In this document: one piece after another, positions 18,801-30,900 of the stretch
Position numbering within the stretch: the first letter of the stretch is position 1
Layout of the letters: each line of letters begins with the position of its first letter
From: Xenorhabdus ishibashii
Lineage (GTDB): Bacteria > Pseudomonadota > Gammaproteobacteria > Enterobacterales > Enterobacteriaceae
Length of the DNA stretch: 64,000 nucleotides
NCBI RefSeq assembly: GCF_002632755.1
Contig: NZ_NJAK01000002.1
Coordinates: 341,200-405,199 of the forward strand
Direction of reading: 5' to 3'
Notes under the pieces: model-generated
What the model was told of the DNA's origin: nothing
Seen by the model: the letters and a program-made list of their open reading frames with translations, nothing else
The model's database searches: none
Program-made: the position numbers and the translations under genes

Positions 18801-21800
18801 TAAAGGCGTTGCCTTAACCTGTGGTAAAAAAGAGAAATCATTGGTGGCATTCCTTGAGTTGGAAGGCGATACATTGTGCCAACGCATCAATCGCGCACCG
18901 CAATTACCCGCACACTATCGTGACCTGATCCCTGTAATGCCGCCTATCACTGATGATAGTAATGAACCTCAGGTTGCGCTGTTCCTGCTAGAACATCTGT
19001 CTCGTCATGGTATTACGTTTACTTCATCTCAGTCGCTCACCGAGTGTCTGAAACACTATCAACCCCAACCGGAATACCATGACTGGTTTGCCCGTATGCT
19101 GGCGTATCTTTGCCAATGCAATTTATTGTCTGAGCCTGCACACCATGTCTATCAGGCTGTATTGCCATCCATCCCATACAATAACGAAGCAAAATGTATT
19201 CCTGCACGCTGGCACTCTACGTTGCGTAATATTCTTACCGGACAACAGGCAGCCGTCACATTACTTGATGATCCGCAATTCGCACCGGAGCAACAACTCT
19301 TTGTACAGCCAGAAACCCAACAATGGCTGGCGGGATTGAAACAGGTCATTATTGCCCTTTCCCAACGGTTACAACGTCCCGTTACTTTGATGGAGTTCGA
19401 TGCGCGTAGTGGTCTCTGTGCTCAATGGCTGGCAGAACATATTACTGACCAACATCTGTCTTATATCGGCTTTGAACGTTCTCAGGCTCTGATTAATCAG
19501 ATGCAAACAAGGTTAAGTAGCTATACTCATGCGTCAGTAAAACGCTGGGCTGAGCAAATTCCTGAATCATTACAGCATCAAGCCGATATCATCCTGTTAA
19601 ACAATGTATTACACCGCGAGGAAGACCCAACAAGTTGCATTAGAGCACTGCTTCCACTGGCACAACCCAGTGCGTTGGTATTGGCGATGGAGTTGCAACA
19701 AGCATCTCCTCTCTCCCTGATTACGACTGAGTTGCTCTCACCTCACGGTATTCAGCTACGCTCAGCGTCAGAGTGGCTATCTCTCCTCCCCTTGCAAACG
19801 GAAACTCCGGTTAACATCGGCAATCTGAATGTGTTGCTGATGCGAGCAAGTGACAGCGTCACCATACCTGATCGGGAAAAAATTAAATCTGCTCTGGCAC
19901 AACATTTGCCAGGGTATATGATCCCACAGCGCTTATATGTTATTCCGTGCCTGCCCCTGACAGCTAACGGCAAAGTTGATCGTAAAGTGTTGTCACAATC
20001 TCTTCTCACCACAAAAACAGAAACAGCGACACCTCAGCCTGAAATGGCCTTGTTAAATACGGTGGAGCAAACCGTTGCCGATATTTGGCAACGCCTGCTC
20101 AATACAGAAAAATTGAGCCGTGACAGCGACTTTTTCCAACTTGGCGGTGACAGTCTTTTAGCTACCCGTTTAGTTGGTGAACTAACACAACAGGGCCTTA
20201 AAGGTGAACTTGGTAATCTTTTCCGTAACCCGCAATTGGCTGCGTTTGCTTCAACACTGATGTCTTTGTCTGCAACTTCATCAAAAGCCTATGCAATTTC
20301 AGAAGAGCAAGATGAATATCAGCCTTTCCCGTTAACCGAAGTGCAGCAAGCTTATCTGGTCGGACGCCATGCAGGTTTTGCCCTGAGCGGCATTGGTGCC
20401 CATTTCTTTATCGAATACCGGATAGAACAGTTAGATGTTCAGCGCCTGAATCGCGTGTTAAATCGTCTGATCCAACGTCATCCTATGCTGAGGACGGTTG
20501 TGATAAATGGGCAACAACAAATATTGCAAGATGTTCCAGTCTTCGCCGTTAAACAACACCGATTTGCTGATCTTACTGAGGCAGACACCTTACGCGAACG
20601 TCTGTCACATCAAGTGTTAGATGTCAGTTGCTGGCCGCTATTCGATTTCCAGCTTGCACAAGACAATAGCCTTGTTTCCCGACTCTTTGTCAGTCTGGAT
20701 AACCTGCTATTAGACGGGTTAAGTATGCAGATATTGCTGGCTGAATTAGAACAACTCTATCTCAACGAGCAGCACACATTACCGCCACTGAACGTGACAT
20801 TCAGGGATTGTGTGTTACACCAGCAACAAATGCCGGTGAACCAGAGTTCACTGCAATACTGGCAAGAACAAGTGAAAACATTGCCATTGGCTCCGCAATT
20901 ACCCCTGCGTATTGCACCAGAAAATGTTCAATCCCCGCATTTTGTGCGCTATAGCGATCGGTTATCTGCACAGGAATGGGCGCAGTTAAAACAACAGGCA
21001 GCCTCCCAGCAAATAACGCCTTCTGCGCTCTTGATTGCCGCTTATGCAGCCGTTCTGTCCGCATTCAGTACCAGAGCGGAATTAACCCTTAATCTTACCC
21101 TGTTCGATCGCCCACACTGGCATGAGGACATTAAACATATTCTGGGTGATTTCACTTCATTGTCACTACTGGCCTGGCATCCAGAGAAAAACTGGTTATC
21201 AAGCGCTCGTCGGCTGCAACAACAGTTATGGCAAGATTTGGATCACCGCCATATTTCAGCGATCAGAGTGATGCGTGAACTCGCGCAGCGCCGTGGCTCC
21301 GATGCTGCCGTTATGCCAGTCGTTTTCACCAGTGCGTTGGGAACCCATGAGGGACAATTCTTGTCACGTTCATCATGGATGAAACCGGTTTGGGGTATCT
21401 CACAAACGCCACAAATCTGGCTGGATCATCAGGTTTACGAATCTGACGAAGAACTTTGCCTGAACTGGGATGCAGTCGAAGAATTATTTGCGCCACACCA
21501 GTTACAGAACATGTTCAACAACTATATGGCGCTACTACGCACCCTCGCTGCACAACCAGCAAGCTGGCATTCAGCTCTGGAGCAACTAGTGCCACGTCAG
21601 CAAAGCGTGAGAGATGCAGATAATCCTGCTGTGACTATTGCATCATCACCGCGCTTGGAAGGATCAGAACCACAAGTATGCAGTGAAATTCAACGCCTGT
21701 TTTTATCTGTAACCCATCATCCGATCCATGCACAACAAAACTTTTTTGAGGCAGGAGCCAGCTCGCTACAGTTAATCCAACTGCATAGTAAATTACAACA

Positions 21801-21981
21801 GGCGGGTTTCCAGCATCTTGCTGTTACTGATTTATTCGCTTATCCAACACCAGAGGCGCTCAGTTTGCGTTGCCGGAAAGAGACTGAACATGGCAATCGT
21901 CAGTCAATTACCCTTCGCCAACGTCAACAACAAAAGCGTCTGCAACAACGGGAAAAACGTCATAAAGGAGCTGCACAATGA
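15886..21981 (+). CDS. irp2: HMWP2-like nonribosomal peptide synthetase
   Basis: A 2031-residue NRPS close in size and layout to Yersinia HMWP2. Order read from motifs: aryl carrier protein (NGLDSMQ, Ser39); Cy1 (begins near 99, DLLIMDAAS at 232-240); adenylation domain (YIIYTSGSTGMPKGV near 694, GGYRIELGEID near 952, NGKVDRKVL near 1361); PCP1 (LGGDSLLATRL, Ser1423); Cy2 (begins near 1479, DNLLLDGLS at 1605-1613); PCP2 (EAGASSLQL, Ser1960). The A-domain sequence HFDLSVYDIFG fits cysteine activation. Between the A-domain motifs, about 1020-1310 is a methyltransferase-like insert whose SAM motif is degenerate (LMEFDARSGL near 1167), like the embedded non-methylating domain of HMWP2. Expected role: load salicylate and cyclise two cysteines into thiazoline rings. 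It overlaps the next gene by four bases. Confidence 0.92.
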   Translation: MHTNLLSPDSLRQFIAGLFNQKKFSVGDQDDLIRNGLDSMQIMALLNQFRRQGHRVTLRELYQTPTLHAWSQLLQRHAPVAHTAVSEDTTPKPRITDARPFPLTAVQHAYFVGRSPEQTLGGVGCHLYQEFDGIGLNPERLEAAIHMLIQRHPMLRVRFLPDGRQQGMTNAYWQKLIVHDLRHQTIGEQQQALNNIREQLSHRVLRVEEGETFDIQLSLFGNNQHRLHANIDLLIMDAASFSLFFTELAALIAERSLPVISSDYDFCSYLTQYQAQFEQARQNAEVFWRNRLDTLPPAPQLPLARDPSLIKNVRVERRGFRLSPEHWEHFKQLARQNGVTPTMALATAFAALLCRWSNSTRLLFNLTLFDRAPLHNAVDNILADFTNILLLDILGDNLPFCQLAQNAQATFTEAYEHRHWSGVEVLRELKKRGNHPYGAPIVFTSNLGQPLYGENTRDVLGKPSWGISQTPQVWLDFVAFEHENTLNIQWDSNDKLFPDGLMDTLFTAYQKLIESLTENATQWQEKLPDLMPEPQYHLRHQINNTVEPLPNALLHEAVFTQAERTPNAVALITHHEEISYGDLSLAARRLAAVLQKMSVISGDRVAISMEKGIGQVIAVLAVLYAGGVYVPVPVDQPLNRRRAICESAGINIVIIDPKQQNTWSQDIHCISWHQNEQLLPLTHMTKRAVTDPAYIIYTSGSTGMPKGVVISHQSALNTCLDINRRHQVQSSDRLLALSALHFDLSVYDIFGLLSTGGALVLVGETQRRDPSTWEMLIERHHVTVWNSVPALFDMLLTYCEGMEVDAPKTLRTVMLSGDWIGLSLPERYRAFNPDGVLSAMGGATEAAIWSNEYIVKEVDEQWRSIPYGYPLANQRYRVVGEDGRDCPDWVVGELWIGGAGVALGYFNDEERTAAQFVVYQGERWYRTGDLGCYHPEGWLEFMGRRDSQVKIGGYRIELGEIDAALNQVTGIRKGVALTCGKKEKSLVAFLELEGDTLCQRINRAPQLPAHYRDLIPVMPPITDDSNEPQVALFLLEHLSRHGITFTSSQSLTECLKHYQPQPEYHDWFARMLAYLCQCNLLSEPAHHVYQAVLPSIPYNNEAKCIPARWHSTLRNILTGQQAAVTLLDDPQFAPEQQLFVQPETQQWLAGLKQVIIALSQRLQRPVTLMEFDARSGLCAQWLAEHITDQHLSYIGFERSQALINQMQTRLSSYTHASVKRWAEQIPESLQHQADIILLNNVLHREEDPTSCIRALLPLAQPSALVLAMELQQASPLSLITTELLSPHGIQLRSASEWLSLLPLQTETPVNIGNLNVLLMRASDSVTIPDREKIKSALAQHLPGYMIPQRLYVIPCLPLTANGKVDRKVLSQSLLTTKTETATPQPEMALLNTVEQTVADIWQRLLNTEKLSRDSDFFQLGGDSLLATRLVGELTQQGLKGELGNLFRNPQLAAFASTLMSLSATSSKAYAISEEQDEYQPFPLTEVQQAYLVGRHAGFALSGIGAHFFIEYRIEQLDVQRLNRVLNRLIQRHPMLRTVVINGQQQILQDVPVFAVKQHRFADLTEADTLRERLSHQVLDVSCWPLFDFQLAQDNSLVSRLFVSLDNLLLDGLSMQILLAELEQLYLNEQHTLPPLNVTFRDCVLHQQQMPVNQSSLQYWQEQVKTLPLAPQLPLRIAPENVQSPHFVRYSDRLSAQEWAQLKQQAASQQITPSALLIAAYAAVLSAFSTRAELTLNLTLFDRPHWHEDIKHILGDFTSLSLLAWHPEKNWLSSARRLQQQLWQDLDHRHISAIRVMRELAQRRGSDAAVMPVVFTSALGTHEGQFLSRSSWMKPVWGISQTPQIWLDHQVYESDEELCLNWDAVEELFAPHQLQNMFNNYMALLRTLAAQPASWHSALEQLVPRQQSVRDADNPAVTIASSPRLEGSEPQVCSEIQRLFLSVTHHPIHAQQNFFEAGASSLQLIQLHSKLQQAGFQHLAVTDLFAYPTPEALSLRCRKETEHGNRQSITLRQRQQQKRLQQREKRHKGAAQ

Positions 21982-24900
21982 CTAATTTAACGCCTCACTA
22001 CGATAATTGTGATCCCATCGCAGTGATTGGTCTTGCCTGCCGTTTTCCGCAGGCACCCGATAGCGATACTTTTTGGCATAACCTGCAACATGGGGTTGAG
22101 TGTACAACGACACTCTCCCGTCAAACATTATTGGATGCGGGAATTTCTCCTGAACTCATTGATAGTGAAAGTTTTGTTAATCAGGCAGCGATACTGGAGA
22201 ACGCGGAGCAATTTGACGCCACACTGTTTGGCTATTCGCGTCAGGAAGCAGAAATGCTCGATCCTCAGCAACGTCTATTCCTGCAAACAGCATGGCATGC
22301 GCTTGAACACGCCGGTTATGCACCGCGTAATGTCCACCTGAAAACCGGTGTCTTCGGTAGCAGCCGGATCAGCACCTGGCCTTCATGGTCACAGTTTGCG
22401 ATGACCGATGTGGGCAAAGTTAAAGGTTTACAGGCGTTAATGAGTAACGATAAAGATTATCTTGCGACCCGTACTGCCTATAAATTAAACCTGAAAGGGC
22501 CTGCACTAACGGTACAAACTGCCTGTTCAAGCTCATTGGTTGCCGTACATATGGCCTGCGAGAACCTGCGTTCCGGTGAGTGCGACATGGCCTTAGCCGG
22601 TGGTGTGGCGGTTTCTTTCCCACAAGAAAGCGGTTATTTGTATCAGCCTGGGATGATCTTTTCACCTGATGGGCATTGCCGTCCCTTTGATAGTCAGGCA
22701 AATGGCACCTACGGCGGCAATGGTGTTGGTGTTGTCGCACTGAAACGTCTGAGTGATGCCTTACGTGATGGCGATCCCATCATGGCCGTGTTACGTGGTA
22801 GTGCCATCAATAACGATGGCAACGAAAAAGTGGGCTTTACTGCACCGTCGGTGAATGGTCAACGCCGTGTGATTAGCGAAGCATTACAACTGGCAGATGT
22901 CAGCATTGATGATGTCGGCATGATTGAAGCACATGGCACAGGGACGCCACTTGGCGACCCGATAGAAGTTGACGCATTACGCAGCATATTCTCCGACCGC
23001 AATGCCGGAGCCGCGCCTTGTTACCTTGGCTCAGTGAAAAGCAACATCGGCCATCTCGATACTGCCGCCGGCATTGCCAGTTTGATCAAAACGGTTTTGT
23101 CCGTCTGGCATGGTTACATTCCTCCAACGATCAATGTACAGCAACCCAATCCGGCACTACGACTGCAAGAAAGCCCATTCAAACTGGCAACACAAGGACA
23201 ACATTGGGCGCAAGAATTGCGTACCGCCGGTGTTTCTTCATTCGGTATTGGCGGCACCAACTGTCATATTGTGGTGCAATCATTGCCAACAGAATTACAT
23301 CGTCGCCATGTTAATCATTCACCAACAGTGCCGCTGCTGCTCTCTGCTGCTTCTGAATCCTCATTGCGTCAATTGGCGCAACGCTACGCGACTGCGCTCA
23401 ATAATGCCCCAGAGCATTATGCCGATCTGGCCTGGACTGCATTGCAAGGGCGTGATCTTTCCCTGCCCTGGCGCTTAGCGCTGACAATCTCACCACAAGA
23501 TATTGAGAAAGATGCGGCCAGCCTATCCGCTTTCGCAAACAATATGCCAACACCCAATATTTTTAGCGGACAAGCCAGAAACGAAAACAAGCAACTGTGG
23601 CAATTCAGTGGTCAGGGTTGCCAATGGTCTGGTATGGGAAAAACCCTGTATGCCAGCTCTCCGATTTTCTCCGCAATGCTAGATCGTTGCGCTGCTGCCT
23701 GTGCCTCCGAATTAGCATTGCCGTTAAAAGCCGTGATGTTCGGCGAGCATGATTCTGCATTAGCGACCACCGAATATGCACAACCGGCGATTGTGGCGCA
23801 TCAAATTGCGTTGGCAGCGCATTGGCGTGCACTTGGGCTAAAGCCCGATTATGTACTGGGACATTCCGTCGGTGAATTCGCCGCTGCCGTTGTGGCCGGA
23901 ATATTCACACCTGAACAGGTAATGCCACTGGTCGCGGTACGAGGCAAACTCATGCAACGCTGTTCCCAAGGGGGAGCAATGCTGGCGGTCTTTGCCAACG
24001 AAGACGATATTCTTCCTTTTACCCATTCATTGGCATTGGATCTGGCGGTTTGCAATGGCCCGCAACACTGGGTTTGGGCCGGTACAGAAGCAGAAATTGA
24101 TACACTGGCACAACGTCTGGAACAGCAGCAGATTCGTTATCAACGCCTTAATATTGCCTGTGCAGCACATTCAGCCATGCTTGAGCCTGTTCTGGAAACA
24201 TTCTCCCTGTATTGCAGCCGGTTACAACCTGCATCAGGAGAAATTCCGCTAATTTCCACCTTGACAGCCAATCTTGCAGATTATGAACAATTAGGTTCAC
24301 CAGATTACTGGTGTCACCATATGCGCCACACTGTTCGTTATTATCAAGCCATTGAATTTGCCCGCCAACAAGGTGTGACCTTGTTCATGGAATTTGGTGC
24401 TGATGCCAAGCTAACGGGGATCGGACGACGTGTCAGCCTGCCGCAGGAAACCTGGGTTGCGAGTGCATGTCGTCAAAGCTCCCCAGTAGCTCAGCAATCG
24501 GCTCTCATGCAACTTTACTGTGCTGGCGCACATCTTGATTGGCAGACTCTTTTCCCGTTTACCGGAGCAAAATGCCATGCGCCACTCTATCCATTTAATG
24601 AGCAGCATTACGGCTTCTCTGCAACCGGATTACCTAATAAGACCAAGCAATCCTTAGCCCACACCCATGCTGAGCTTGATGTCAATGCCCTGCTAGAACC
24701 TGCCATTGAACACAACCCTGATGCGGTAATACTGCGGGCATTGTATACCGACGCATTGGTATATCAGTGTCATGGACGTGAGGCTGAACAAGGTTTCAGT
24801 GCCATCGACACGATCCGAGCCGGTCGGCTACAACCCTGCTGGCGTCCTTTGCTGGAACAATTATTAACCCACTGTGCTCAGCAAGGTTATTATCAGGAAG

Positions 24901-27900
24901 TTTCCGGTTCAACGGTAAGTAAAATATATCGCCCTTACCGTGTCTTGCCTTACGCTAAGCGCCGGTTATTGGAGGCGAGTTTATTCGCGACTTTTCCGGC
25001 GCTGATCTATGCTGGCGAGCGCTTATTCGCTCTGTTGAGTGATCGTGCTGATCTGCCCCGTCAATCGGTGGCACCTCGCTCTACGACAACAACATGGCTT
25101 CCTGCACCACAACCATGCCCTGATACTCATTATGTCTTGCATTGGCGCACAATAAACACCGCGAATATACAGAAATCTTCAACAACCTATACTCTTCGCA
25201 CTTCAATAAAAAATAGCGAGATGATTAATCATTGGCGTCAGGCAGGCATTCATTTACAGCCGGAAAGCGGGAATACGTTATTACTGCTTGCAGGCAATGA
25301 TATTACTGAATTATGTGATCAAGTGATTAGTGAGCTAAAACGCGATGAAACAGCACCTTTAACCGTTGTCACCTGCTGCGCCCAACCAGAATCCACCTTA
25401 TTAAAAGAGGATATCAACCCTGCTCAATACGCTATCTGGGCGTTGCTGCGTGTCGCGGTTGAAGAATATCCCCATCGTCGCATCCAGGCGATTGATATCG
25501 CTGATATCAATGATGCAGATGCTTTGTCATTAGCACTTGGTTATCTGAATGAACAACATCGCTGGCTGAGAGTACGTGGTAATCAGGTCGCTGTTCCTGT
25601 TTTGGAACGTCAATTATTATCACCACAACACTTATCACCGCAGGCAATATCCATTCCCCATCAGGGTTGGCATATTGTTACCGGCGGTATGGGCGGCATC
25701 GGTCAGATCTCCATTCGTTGGTTGCTAGCCCAAGGCGCTCGTAAAATCGCCGTGTTTGCCCGCCGCAAAAAGGCGGATTGGGATACGTTTGTACAAACAT
25801 TGTCCCTGAATAGCGAATGTGAAATACGTTGGATTAACCTTGATGTCACTGATACACCAGCCTTGCTAAATGCCATACAAGCTCTGGCACAAGAGGATGG
25901 TATCGCTGGCGCGATCCACGCCGCAGGCATTGCTGACCATACCCCACTGGCAAAACTTGAGCGCCAACACCTGTCACCGGTATTATCCGTCAAAGCGCAC
26001 AGCGCATCGGCGTTGCAAGCTGCGCTCCAACAACATCATGCACAATATCTGCTGCTTCACGCTTCTGGCGCATCCATGTTAGGTGCCCGGGGGCAAGGTG
26101 CTTATGCAATCGCCAATGCTTGTCTGGAATCTTTAGCGCTGACAGCACCAAATCAATTGATGGTTAAGGCATTGGTTTGGGGGGTTTGGGGTGGCATTGG
26201 TATGGCCAGCGACCGACGATTAGTGGAAAAACTGGCTCAAGATGGCATGTTACCCTTCAGCACAAATGAAGGTATCTGGCATCTCAATCAATCCTTGTAC
26301 ACCACATCACCTTGCCATCTGGCAATGCGGTTAGATGAACATCACCCTGATATTTTGCGACGCCTACAGGCTGATGTTATCCATCCAGTTGCAACTTCAA
26401 CCTCTTTACCCCCTGCCGATAACACGCTGTTTCAGGACAGTGAACAACGGCTTAACTGGTTGCGTCAGCGTGTCGCAACATTATTACGCTTAGAACAACC
26501 TGAACGTTTAGCATCACAACAGGATTTATTGCAATTCGGTTTGGATTCCCTGCTGTTTCTGGAACTGAACGCGGTGATCCACCAGCAATTTGGCTTAAGA
26601 TTAACCGCTGAACTGGCTTATCAGAATATGACGCTAGAAGGGCTTAATGCGCTCATTGGAAATACCTTACCTGAACAACCGGTTGCTTCTTCCCAACCTG
26701 AGATGATTGTTGACAGTGCCCAGCGTCATGCACCATTTCCTCTGACCCCTATTCAGCACGCTTACTGGATTGGTCGTACACAGGCCATTGATTTTGGTGG
26801 TGTCGCTTGTCACGTCTTATTTGAATGGGATCTGGCTCTGGATAGCTTTGATATTCCGCGTTTTGAGCAGGCATGGAATGCGTTGATCCAACGTCATGGC
26901 ATGCTGCGCATGATAGTCGATGAAGACGGGCAACAACGGATCTTGCCGGAAGCGCCGTGGTATGTTCTGGCTCAGGATGATTTGCGGGCACTGAATGATA
27001 CAGCCTGCGAACAGGCTTTGGCTCAGCGTCGTCATACCCTCTCCTACCAGGTACCACCAGCAGAACAATGGCCGTTGTTTGAAGTCTCTGTATCACTGCT
27101 ACCGAATGAACGCTGCCGCTTACATATGAACCTGGATCTGTTGCAATTTGATGTGCAGAGTTTCCGCATCATGATGGACGATCTGCAACTCGCTTATCAT
27201 CAGCAATCTCTGGTTCCACAAACATTTACTTTCCGCGATTATGTGATGGCAGAACAAGCGCAACGTGAAAGTAAAGCGTGGCGGGCATCATGGGCATACT
27301 GGCAGGAACAACTCCTTTCATTACCTCCGGCACCAAGATTACCGTTGGCTCCACTATTGTCTCAACGTAGCCAGCCACAATTCACGACTTATGAAGGTCG
27401 ATTGGCACAATCTGACTGGCAACGTCTTAAACAAGGCTGGAAAAAATGGGGAGTAACACCTTCCGCTGGCCTGTTGACACTGTTTGCCCACACCCTTGAA
27501 TGGTACAGCCGTCATCCGTTATTTACTCTCAATCTGACATTCTTCAACCGGCAGCCTTTCCATCCAGAGGTGCAAGAACTGATTGGTGATTTCACCTCAG
27601 TGATGTTGATGGATTTTGATTTACGCAAGACAACGTCCCTGCGTGCCAGTATGGAAAAAACGCAGGCTTTGCTCTGGCAACGGTTGAGCCATAGCCATGT
27701 CAATGGTGTCGAGGTATTGCGGGAACTGGGTCGTCAGCAAAATGGCGAAGCCCAAAACAGGCAGCCATTAACACCGGTCGTTTTCACCAGCATGTTAGGG
27801 ATGGCACAAGAAGGGATTGCTATCAAACAATCCATCACCCAATTACTGGGCGATCCGGTCTTTGTTCTCAGTCAGACGCCGCAAGTCTGGTTAGATCATC

Positions 27901-30900
27901 AGGTTATGGAAGTCGATGGTGATCTGCTGTTCAACTGGTATTGCATGAATGATGTGCTGGAGGCTGGTGTCATTGAGTCACTGTTTGCCGCTTATAATGC
28001 GCTGTTAGCACACATTTGTCACCAGCCTGAACGCATGGAGTATTATGACCTTCATACGCCACCGTCTGGTCATACGCGTTATGACTTCTGGCCGCAACAC
28101 CCTGAATTGCGTCAAGCCGAACAATATCTGCGTGCTAAACCTGAAATACGGCTGGCAGAAATTCAGCCACATCAGGACGATATTCAAGGTTACAACCTAT
28201 GGTTGGTTGCCGAAGATCATTTGTCATTATCACTGCCAGAACCACGGGTTATCAACACGGATACCTTACCGCTACCAATATTGGCTGAACAACAAGCGTT
28301 TGAACGTTCCTGGCAACATATTGAGCAACAAGCATTATTTGGTCTGAGCCAGACTTTACTGCGCCATAACTTATTCACTGCTGCACAACAATATCACTCT
28401 CGTGAAGAGATTGAACAACGCTTACAACTGGCACCACAGTATCAACGCCTGCTTACCCAATGGCTGACTTTGTTCAATAACCAGGGATTTATTGAACAAA
28501 CCGCTGACGGATACCGCTGTCTGCAACCGCTTAGTCATGTTCCAGTGCCTACAGCAAAACTGGATGATGCCGTATGGTGTCAAACCATCAGTCGTTATGT
28601 CACAACCTGTATCGAACAACACGACACCCTGCTTGCCGGACGTGGCAATGCATTGGAACTGCTGTTTGCCGATAAACAAGTCACCACCAGCCTTTACAGT
28701 GAAAACCCCGCATTGCGTTGCCTGAATCTGGCTGCCGCTGAAATTGTCCGACAACTGAGCCAGACATCCGAACATTTCACTGTACTGGAAGTCGGCGCAG
28801 GCACTGGGGCAACCTCAGAAAAGGTACTGGCACACAATGCACACGCCATTCAAAGCTACCACTTTACTGATGTTTCACCGCTATTTTTGGATGATGCACG
28901 CCAGTTACTCAATCACCACGGCGAAACCGTAAAATTTGCCCTGTTCGATATTAACCAGCGTATTGATTTTAGCCAGCACCCAGAATCCGGTTATGACCTG
29001 ATTATGGCGGTTAACGTATTACATGATGCCACCCATCTGAGAAACACCCTGCGACGCCTGTCTCGGTTACTGAAAACCGGTGGATGGTTACTGATGATTG
29101 AATCAACCAAACGCGAAAGTGCCATGCAACTCGCCAGCGTCGGATTTATTGAAGGTATTAACGCCTGGGTTGATGATCGCGGTGACAGTAATAGTGCTTT
29201 GATGGAACTTGCGGACTGGCGGAAATGTTTGGAGAAGTCCGGTTATCAGGTTTCATTGGAATGGCCGGGACAAGACGGTCCCGAACTGCATCAACAATTG
29301 ATCCTGGCACGGGCTGAACAGCAAGCGCGGCTTAATGTCAGTGAAATAGCCACTCAATTTTCCGCCTTGCCTTACCCCTTGCATATTCAACAGCAAGAGC
29401 AGTTGCCACTGGTAATGACAGCGCAAGAGAGCACGGTACAAGCGTTAACCACAGAAACCGGACAATCGGAAACAGAAGATAACCAACTTCATGAGATTGA
29501 ACAACAAGTCATTGCTCTCTGGCGTTCACTGCTGCCTCAGCCAATACAGCGTCACAGTGATTTTTTCCAAAGTGGCGGTGACAGCCTGATTGCCACCCGA
29601 ATGGTGGTACAACTACGTCGCCAGGGTTACGAACACGCCAATCTGCAACAGCTTTTCGAACACCCTAAATTGAGTGAATTTTGCCGTACCCTGCGGGTCG
29701 CTGAAACCAGTTCAACGACACTTACGCTACCGCATCAAACTGAACCGGTATCCGAGCAAATTTTGCCACTGACTGCACTGCAATACGCTTATTGGTTGGG
29801 AGAAAGCCGACTGTTCCAATTTGGTAACGGTATCGCTCATTTCTATGCTGAACTGGCGATCAACGGGCTTGATCTGCCTCGTTTTACCGCCGCCTGGAAC
29901 CGTGTAATAAACCATTATGCGCAATTACGCGGTTATGTGAAGGATGGGCAATATCGTATTTTGCCGGAGGTTCCCTGCTATACACCAACAATCATTGATT
30001 GCCGTAGCATGGTGCCAAATGAACGCGAGGCGCATCTGAACCATGCCCGCGATACGCTACGTACTCAAGGCGTTCCCAGCGATAACTGGCCGCTGTTTGA
30101 TTTAACCCTGTACCATACCGATGATCGGGTGCATTTATTGCATTTAACCATCGACTTGCTGGTGGCAGATGGTAAAAGCCTGACGTTAATCTTGCGCGAT
30201 TTACACCATTGGTATCAGGAACCTGACTGGCAGCCAGAGCCACCGGCAGCAACCATTGGCGACTATATTCAGGCATTGGAGAATGAGAAAACTGGGAAAG
30301 CCTGGCAACAAAGCCGGCAATATTGGCTTGATCGCTTATCTTCGTTGCCTGATGCTCCGGTGTTACCATTGCAAGATCATCAGTCACAGCAACTCGATCA
30401 ACAGTGCCTGACCGGACATATCAGCCCACCACAATGGCAGCGCTTGCAACAACGTGCCGCAGAATATCGGGTATCGACTTCACAGGTGATGCTAACGCTA
30501 TTCGCCCATGTTTTGTCAGTGTGGAGCAATAACGAGCATTTCACAATCAATGTCCTGCATGGTAACCGCCTGTTAATGCCACAGTATTGCGATATGTTAG
30601 TCGGCAATCTGTCTACCACATCATTACTGGAAGTGGATCTACGCAATATCACCGGTTTCAGTGATGCTGTCAGCCGAATACAGCGGCAATGGCTGGCTGA
30701 TCTTCAACATGCGCTGTTTGACGGGCAATTAGTACTCAGGGAGAAGAACCAACACCGCCACAACCTAAACGCCGGTATGCCGATTGTATTCAACGATACA
30801 ACTGGTACAGCGGGCAAAGGAGCGTCAGGGTTAGGCACACTGAATCTCTTTGGTGCGCAAACTCCCCATGTTTATCTCGACTGTATGTTAATTTCCGGCG

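Noticed and set aside
18900..19900. Active N- or C-methyltransferase embedded in the HMWP2-like A domain
   Set aside because: The SAM-binding motif reads LMEFDARSGL, not VLEVGAGTG, so methylation is unlikely; it fits the non-methylating insert of HMWP2.
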